Source: CBDAPI01 sp964565865 (lineage in GTDB: Bacteria > Acidobacteriota > UBA6911 > RPQK01 > CBDAPI01). Taken from it: a DNA stretch of 64,000 bases. The position numbers and the translations under genes are program-made. Positions 59,197 to 64,000 of this stretch are shown in pieces. The first letter of the stretch is position 1. Each line of letters starts with the position of its first letter. Below the pieces are notes generated by a model, which saw only the letters and a list, made by a program, of their open reading frames with translations, ran no database searches and was not told the DNA's origin. The stretch lies in NCBI GenBank assembly GCA_964565865.1, contig CAZMGM010000007.1:18323-82322 (forward strand), read 5' to 3'.

Positions 59197-60545
59197 TTTT
59201 TCCTACGCAGATCCTGTTCCCTCTTCACCCGGATTCTATCCGCTTGCTCAGAAAGATCCACACCCTGCAGCTGTCCCTCCGACGCCGCCACAACGGTCGC
59301 AACTGTGGCATCTCCGGTAACATTGGCAACCGTCCGGCACATGTCGAGGATACGATCGACGCCCAGGATCAAAGCAATGCCAGCCGCCGGTACGCCGATG
59401 GCCTCAAGGATGATGACCAGCATGATGATCCCCGCACTGGGAACCGCGGCCGTCCCAATAGAGGCCAGCACGGCGGTCAGCACAATGGTGAGCTGGGCGG
59501 TAAAATCCAGTCCCAGGCCCAGTGCCTCGGCTATGAAAACCGCTGCCACTGCCTGGTAAAGGGCCGTCCCGTCCATGTTGATGGTTGCACCCAGAGGTAG
59601 AACAAAGGACGAAACTTCATCGGATACACCCAGCTTCTCTTCGCAGCGCTCCATGGTGACGGGAAGCGTTGCCGCACTCGAACTAGTCGAGAATGCCAGC
59701 AACTGAGCCGGGGCTAGGGCACGGTAGAAGGTCCACACGGAGATGGGCGTCAGAAACCTCAACATCAGCCCGTAGGTCAGCCCCATATGAAGGACGAGCC
59801 CGAAGAGGACAACCGCGCAATACATACCCAGGGCGGCCAGCAACTTTAGAATGCCGGCTGGATTCTCGGCTGTCATGCTGGTAATGGTGCCGGCAATCAG
59901 AGCGAAAACACCCACCGGTGCCATCAGCATGACCAGATCAACCAGCCGCACAATGACCTCATTCAGGCCTTCGAAAAAACTCAAAAGAGGCTGTGCCTTC
60001 TCCCGGCTTACCTGAATGAGTCCCACTCCCAAAAGAATGGCGAAAAACACCACCTGAAGCATGTTTCGATTGTCGGAGGCAGCGCCGAGAAAGTTCTCAG
60101 GTACCATATCCACCAGCGGTTGGAGGGGCACTCTCTGACGGGTGGCTTGCGCCTGCTGAGATCGAGCCGCAACATCCTCCTGGTAAACCTGTTGAAGCTG
60201 CTCTCTCATTTCCCCGGGGAGCCGACTTCCGGGCCGGATGAGATTGACGAGGATCAGACCGATACACACGGAGACGGCTGTGGTGGCGACATAGATCGCA
60301 ATCGTCTTTCCCCCGATACGGGAAAGCTTCTTCAAATCGGAGAGAGACGCTATCCCACAAATCAGGGAAGCCAGTACCAGCGGCACGGCGATCAGCTTGA
60401 GCAGGTTAACGAATATGGTCCCGATTGGAGTAATCCAGTCGCCTGTGAACTCAACCCATCCTGCTGCTGCCGCGACCACGCCATAAATGACTCCCAGGAA
60501 AAGACCGGCTAGAATCTTCCAGTGCAGCTTCTTGAACCAGGGCAT
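59178..60545 (-). CDS. Dicarboxylate/amino acid:cation symporter (DAACS family)
   Basis: 455 residues from the ATG at 60545 (MPWFKKLHWKILAGLFLG); the frame continues to 60671 without family similarity. About eight membrane segments and two re-entrant hairpins. Family motifs: VNLLKLIAVPLVLASLICG (about 40-58), LLAFSTSSSAATLPVTMERCEEKLG (HP1 serine loop, about 283), SFVLPLGATINMDGTALYQAVAAVFIAE in pieces around 315-342, and SIGTAAVPSAGIIML (HP2). It couples uptake of C4-dicarboxylates, glutamate or aspartate to Na+ or H+. An unusual polar insert (about 100-140, rich in Gln/Arg/Ala) lies between early segments, as in other members with a longer loop 3. Confidence 0.92.
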   Translation of the reverse strand: MPWFKKLHWKILAGLFLGVIYGVVAAAAGWVEFTGDWITPIGTIFVNLLKLIAVPLVLASLICGIASLSDLKKLSRIGGKTIAIYVATTAVSVCIGLILVNLIRPGSRLPGEMREQLQQVYQEDVAARSQQAQATRQRVPLQPLVDMVPENFLGAASDNRNMLQVVFFAILLGVGLIQVSREKAQPLLSFFEGLNEVIVRLVDLVMLMAPVGVFALIAGTITSMTAENPAGILKLLAALGMYCAVVLFGLVLHMGLTYGLMLRFLTPISVWTFYRALAPAQLLAFSTSSSAATLPVTMERCEEKLGVSDEVSSFVLPLGATINMDGTALYQAVAAVFIAEALGLGLDFTAQLTIVLTAVLASIGTAAVPSAGIIMLVIILEAIGVPAAGIALILGVDRILDMCRTVANVTGDATVATVVAASEGQLQGVDLSEQADRIRVKREQDLRRKNQNGAA

Positions 60546-60699
60546 TTGACTCACGCCGGTACTGTAATGCAACGGGACCAAAATTTCGAGTTGCATTGTA
60601 TGAGGTGTAGGGAGCCGCATCCATGCGGCGATGGAATCGGACCACGGAGGGTTCTCAGATACCGCTAGCAATGGGGTTTAAAGCCCCGAAAGGGAAAGC

Positions 60700-62379
60700 A
60701 TGAAAGACAAACTGAATCGCTACAGCTCACATGTAACTCAACCCCGATCTCAGGGGGCATCGCAGGCGATGCTTTATGGGACCGGATTGAGCGAAGAGGA
60801 CATGCAAAAACCCCAGGTCGGGATAGCCAGCATGTGGTACGAAGGCAACACCTGCAACATGCACCTTAATCAACTGGCAGCAGAGGTCAAGCAGGGGGTC
60901 AGCGACGCAGGCATGGTGGGAATGCAATTCAACACCATCGGCGTGAGTGACGGAATCTCCATGGGAACCGAGGGAATGAGCTATTCTCTACAGTCTCGTG
61001 AGATTATTGCCGACTCCATAGAAACCGTAATGTGTGCCCAGTGGTACGACGCCAATATCTCGATCCCGGGCTGTGACAAGAACATGCCCGGGTGCCTGAT
61101 GGCAATGGCCAGAGTCAATCGTCCGTCCTTGATGGTCTACGGCGGGACCATCGGTCCGGGGTCCCTGGGCGGCCAGAAACTGGACATCGTTTCCGCTTTT
61201 CAGAGTTATGGAGAATACCTAGCCGGCAAGATCAGCGACGAGGAACGGAAACAGATCGTCCAGCTCAGCTGTCCCGGAGCCGGAGCCTGTGGCGGCATGT
61301 ATACGGCCAATACCATGTCTTCGGCCATAGAGGCCCTGGGCATGTCGCTCCCCTTCAGCTCTTCCACGCCGGCCGAGGATGACGGCAAACTCGAGGAGTG
61401 CAGGAGAGCTGGAGCGGCAGTTCGCCTGTTGCTGGAAAGAGACATCCGGCCTCGCGACATCATGACCTCTCAGGCCTTTCGTAACGCAATGGTGGTCGTG
61501 ATGGCCCTGGGTGGCTCTACTAACGCTGTTCTCCACCTGATTGCGATGGCACACAGCGCCGATGTCGAATTGACCATCGACGCCTTCCAGGAGGTGAGCG
61601 ATGCAGTTCCCTATTTGGCCGACCTCAAACCAAGCGGGCGCTACGTGATGCAGGATCTGCACAAGATCGGCGGTATTCCTGTCGTTATGAAATACTTGCT
61701 CCAAAAGGGTTTCCTGGACGGATCCTGCATGACCGTTACCGGCCGGACGCTGGCGGAGAATCTCGGGGATGTTTCGGATCTGCCCGCCGGTCAGGACCTT
61801 GTCCACCCCGTAGATCAGCCACTCAAAACCACTGGACACTTGCAAATCCTGAGAGGCAACCTGGCACCAGAGGGGGCGGTTGCCAAGATTACCGGGAAAG
61901 AAGGTCTGCATTTTTCCGGTCCGGCCCGGATTTTTGACTCAGAAGAAGACATGCTGGCAGCTCTGGCAGAGAACGGGATTCAGTCCGGTGACGTGGTGGT
62001 CATTCGCTATGAGGGCCCTAAAGGAGGCCCAGGCATGCCAGAAATGCTTACTCCCACTTCCGCGATAGTGGGAGCGGGGCTGGGTGACGAGGTGGCGCTC
62101 CTTACGGACGGCCGTTTTTCAGGGGGCTCTCACGGTTTCATCATCGGCCACATCACGCCGGAGGCCCAGGAGGGAGGGCCCATTGCCCTTCTGGAAGACG
62201 GCGACCTAATCAAGATTGACACACTGGCCCGCACCATAGAAGTCGGATTGAGCCCTGAAGAGCTTCGGGGCCGCGCCGAACGCTGGTCCGCTCCTCCCCT
62301 GAAAACTTCTGCCGGAACCTTGTACAAGTACGTCGGATTGGTTCAATCCGCTTCCGAAGGGTGTGTGACCGATGGATGA
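60700..62379 (+). CDS. ilvD: Dihydroxy-acid dehydratase
   Basis: 559 residues, standard length. Dehydrates 2,3-dihydroxy-isovalerate and -methylvalerate in branched-chain amino-acid synthesis. Cluster ligands in EGNTCNMH (Cys, about 51), SIPGCDKNMPG (about 124) and SCPGAGACGGMYTANTM (about 196); GGSTNAVLHLIAMAH, MTVTGRTLAENL, GNLAPEGAVAKITG, GPKGGPGMPEMLTPT and TDGRFSGGSHGFIIGHITPEA complete the pattern. The ATG at 60700 follows GAAAGGGAAAGC. No other ilv gene is adjacent. It is clearly distinct from the shorter-motif paralogue at 50799. Confidence 0.96.
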   Translation: MKDKLNRYSSHVTQPRSQGASQAMLYGTGLSEEDMQKPQVGIASMWYEGNTCNMHLNQLAAEVKQGVSDAGMVGMQFNTIGVSDGISMGTEGMSYSLQSREIIADSIETVMCAQWYDANISIPGCDKNMPGCLMAMARVNRPSLMVYGGTIGPGSLGGQKLDIVSAFQSYGEYLAGKISDEERKQIVQLSCPGAGACGGMYTANTMSSAIEALGMSLPFSSSTPAEDDGKLEECRRAGAAVRLLLERDIRPRDIMTSQAFRNAMVVVMALGGSTNAVLHLIAMAHSADVELTIDAFQEVSDAVPYLADLKPSGRYVMQDLHKIGGIPVVMKYLLQKGFLDGSCMTVTGRTLAENLGDVSDLPAGQDLVHPVDQPLKTTGHLQILRGNLAPEGAVAKITGKEGLHFSGPARIFDSEEDMLAALAENGIQSGDVVVIRYEGPKGGPGMPEMLTPTSAIVGAGLGDEVALLTDGRFSGGSHGFIIGHITPEAQEGGPIALLEDGDLIKIDTLARTIEVGLSPEELRGRAERWSAPPLKTSAGTLYKYVGLVQSASEGCVTDG

Positions 62380-62625
62380 GTTACCGGAAATCTGTTGATC
62401 CGTCAGTTGGTCGAGGGTTCGTATACCTTTGTCTAATCCATTGCAACCTTATTTTCATCAGTAGTTTACAGACTTACTATTCTTAAGACCATTTTCAGTT
62501 ATCTCTGATTTGGACACAATTTGGGCACACCGCTCCGGCAACGATTAGCCATGATTTTTCAATGTGAGGGCTTTTGGCCACTGTAGCAGCTAGATATACT
62601 AAGATCGCAGAAGGGAGCAGAGACG

Positions 62626-63084
62626 ATGTCAGATGGTGTGACACTAAAGGAAATGAATCATGTGGCCATCATGGTGAGCGATCTAGAGCGGGCTTATCGC
62701 TTCTATCACGATCTTTTGGGAATGGAGAAACAAGAGTACTACGAAGAGAAGTATATCGAGGGCGTGTCGGAAGTGATGGGTCTGTCCGACGTTCGAATGA
62801 AAATCTACATCATGTCCTCGCCCTCTACTCCAGGCATGACATTGCATCTCACGGCGCTTGATCATCCTGAGTGTCCAACCGGGCGCCCCGAAATCCACCA
62901 TGTACCTTCCACCCATATTGGTTTTACAGTGGATGACATCGAGGCGAGCTACGCAGCTCTGCTAGCTGGAGGCGCTGAATGCGTCTCCAAACCGGTGCAC
63001 TATCCCCCGGAGGCTGGTGGTTGGGGAATCTGCTTTGTTTACGATCCGGACGGAAACCTCCTGGAACTCGCCGAGGTGCCTTAA
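62626..63084 (+). CDS. VOC-family (glyoxalase/dioxygenase fold) protein
   Basis: 152 residues. One full VOC module pair: MNHVAIMVSDLERAYRFYHDLLGM (about 8-31), a middle strand region, HVPSTHIGFTVDDIEASYAALLAGG (about 89-113) and GICFVYDPDGNLLELAEVP at the end; His at the start, His in THIGF and the final Glu are candidate metal ligands. Metal-dependent isomerase, epimerase (such as methylmalonyl-CoA epimerase), lyase or resistance protein are possible; the sequence does not decide. GGGAGCAGAGACG precedes the ATG. A related gene lies 509 bases downstream on the same strand. Confidence 0.85.
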   Translation: MSDGVTLKEMNHVAIMVSDLERAYRFYHDLLGMEKQEYYEEKYIEGVSEVMGLSDVRMKIYIMSSPSTPGMTLHLTALDHPECPTGRPEIHHVPSTHIGFTVDDIEASYAALLAGGAECVSKPVHYPPEAGGWGICFVYDPDGNLLELAEVP

Positions 63085-63593
63085 GAGTCCGTGGAAACCG
63101 TATAGCGCGAACTCACCGTTAACGGCTAACTTAGCGGTGCGACGGATTTTGTTTCTGGAGATGGGGCGTTTCCTGCCGCGAGGATTTTCAAGGGAATCGA
63201 CGATCTGCAAGTTGTCCCACAGTTCCTCCACGGCAGACTGAACGGCGCTGGCTCTGTCCGGGATAGAGAGGACACTTAAAACCTATAGGGAATAGGCGTT
63301 AACGGCCCTGCAAATCAGCAGACGGCTCGGCAACTTACACTCTTCTACAGAATAGCGTCCCATCCAAGGACGCTGTCCCTGGCAGTATTGACGATAGCTT
63401 TCACGGATGAATGCTGATCGTGTTCAGATTCGGTGAACCCATGATCTCGCAAGCATCATGGATCCGGCTCAAGGGTAAACGATGTGAGATAATTCGTTCC
63501 GTGTCGAACAGGCATAGATCGCGATCGGTAGCAGGGTCAGGATTGCGAAGTGAAGGTAGGAACCCGGCGCCGTCAATCGAAGGAGGTATCCAA
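63085..63593. other. Intergenic between two VOC genes
   Basis: 509 bases. Contains a degenerate AACGG/CCGTTAACGG segment (about 63110-63145) reminiscent of the other palindromes, and no convincing gene; a minus-strand frame (62962-63231) mostly overlaps the VOC gene and is not supported. Confidence 0.5.
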
Positions 63594-64000
63594 ATGGCTA
63601 AGGTGAAGAAAATCACAAGGATGGACCATGTGGCCGTGTTTGTAAGTGACCTGGACAAAACGTTTCACTTTTACCACGACCTTCTGGGTCTGGAAGTACT
63701 GGAGTACGTGGAGCATCCAAAGCCTGGATCCACTGACATCAAGGGAGTTTCCGAAATGACCGGGTTTCCCGACATTCCTCACAAATCGAGGCAGTATCGA
63801 ATGACCTTGCCGGAGAACCCCGGGTTGACCATCGATATCGGCGAGTGGATTACACCCAAAAGTCCCGTGGGACGGTATCCCCTCAATCACGTTCCCTCGG
63901 CACATTTGTGCTTCGATGTAGAAGATATCGAGGCCACCTACGAGTTTCTCAAGGGAGAGGGGGTCGAATTCGTCTCTCCACCCACATACTGGGGGGCCGG
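63594..64000 (+). CDS. VOC-family protein, C-terminus cut by window edge
   Basis: 135 codons open to the right edge. The ATG has a strong AGGAGGT at 63581-63587. MDHVAVFVSDLDKTFHFYHDLLGL (about 10-33), HVPSAHLCFDVEDIEATYEFLKGEGVEFVSPPTYWG (in pieces, about 101-136) are very similar in layout to the preceding VOC gene, so the two look like tandem duplicates that diverged. The N-terminal metal His and the second His (SAHLCF) are present; the last Glu would lie beyond the edge. Reaction unknown. Confidence 0.83.
   Translation, partial: MAKVKKITRMDHVAVFVSDLDKTFHFYHDLLGLEVLEYVEHPKPGSTDIKGVSEMTGFPDIPHKSRQYRMTLPENPGLTIDIGEWITPKSPVGRYPLNHVPSAHLCFDVEDIEATYEFLKGEGVEFVSPPTYWGA

Overview
The window (64 kb, two short N-runs at 22576-22585 and 34421-34430) looks like a scaffold from a moderately GC-rich, Gram-negative, probably metagenome-assembled bacterium. 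The best taxonomic clue is the secreted VWA protein at 58211-59164, which has the layout of the VWFA-related family common in Acidobacteriota. The OPX/BY-kinase pair also points to an outer membrane. Acidobacteriota is an inference; no rRNA or marker set is present.

Region 1 (1-32.5 kb) is almost entirely minus strand and is a surface-polysaccharide locus. From right to left it holds a BY-kinase/chain-length regulator (Wzc type), a sugar SDR, a decayed aminotransferase, and an OPX exporter (Wza type). Next come a C-methyltransferase/aminotransferase pair and two NDP-sugar SDRs for a second sugar, and an AT-rich glycosyltransferase. A tightly packed nonulosonic acid operon follows (Gfo/Idh x2, CBS-nucleotidyltransferase, LegB, LegI, SDR, LegG, Gfo/Idh, CMP-sugar synthetase, PtmA). 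The region ends with a PglK-like ABC flippase, an unrecognised protein, three glycosyltransferases, a Wzy-like polymerase and an edge-truncated asparagine synthase-type amidotransferase. The nonulosonate operon has no LegC aminotransferase or LegH acetyltransferase; an extra SDR lies between LegI and LegG. This suggests a 9-deoxy nonulosonic acid with a hydroxyl, rather than an acetamido group, at C7.

Region 2 (32.9-48.2 kb) is mostly housekeeping metabolism: a fused aspartate kinase/diaminopimelate decarboxylase (interrupted by an assembly gap), an exported protein of unknown function, a split sulfopyruvate/phosphonopyruvate decarboxylase (ComDE type), class I fumarase, a translationally coupled desaturase/cyclopropane-synthase pair, tRNA-Glu(CTC), mutL, an SPFH protein fused to an excisionase-like HTH, and ahcY.

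Region 3 (48.2-64 kb) contains a DUF1501 remnant and a likely sugar-acid module (TIM-barrel isomerase, HpcH/HpaI aldolase, IlvD/Edd dehydratase). It also holds cobalamin-linked genes (BtuF-like binding protein, an exported tandem CbiX-like protein with a coupled 56-residue zinc-ribbon protein, and a PduO-type adenosyltransferase), tRNA-Glu(TTC), a 7Fe-type ferredoxin, a DUF4126 membrane protein, a CARDB-like protein, the VWA protein, a dicarboxylate/amino-acid symporter, ilvD and two related VOC proteins. The second VOC gene runs off the right edge. Intergenic spaces carry related imperfect palindromes and direct repeats. I saw no CRISPR array, complete insertion sequence, integrase or rRNA.
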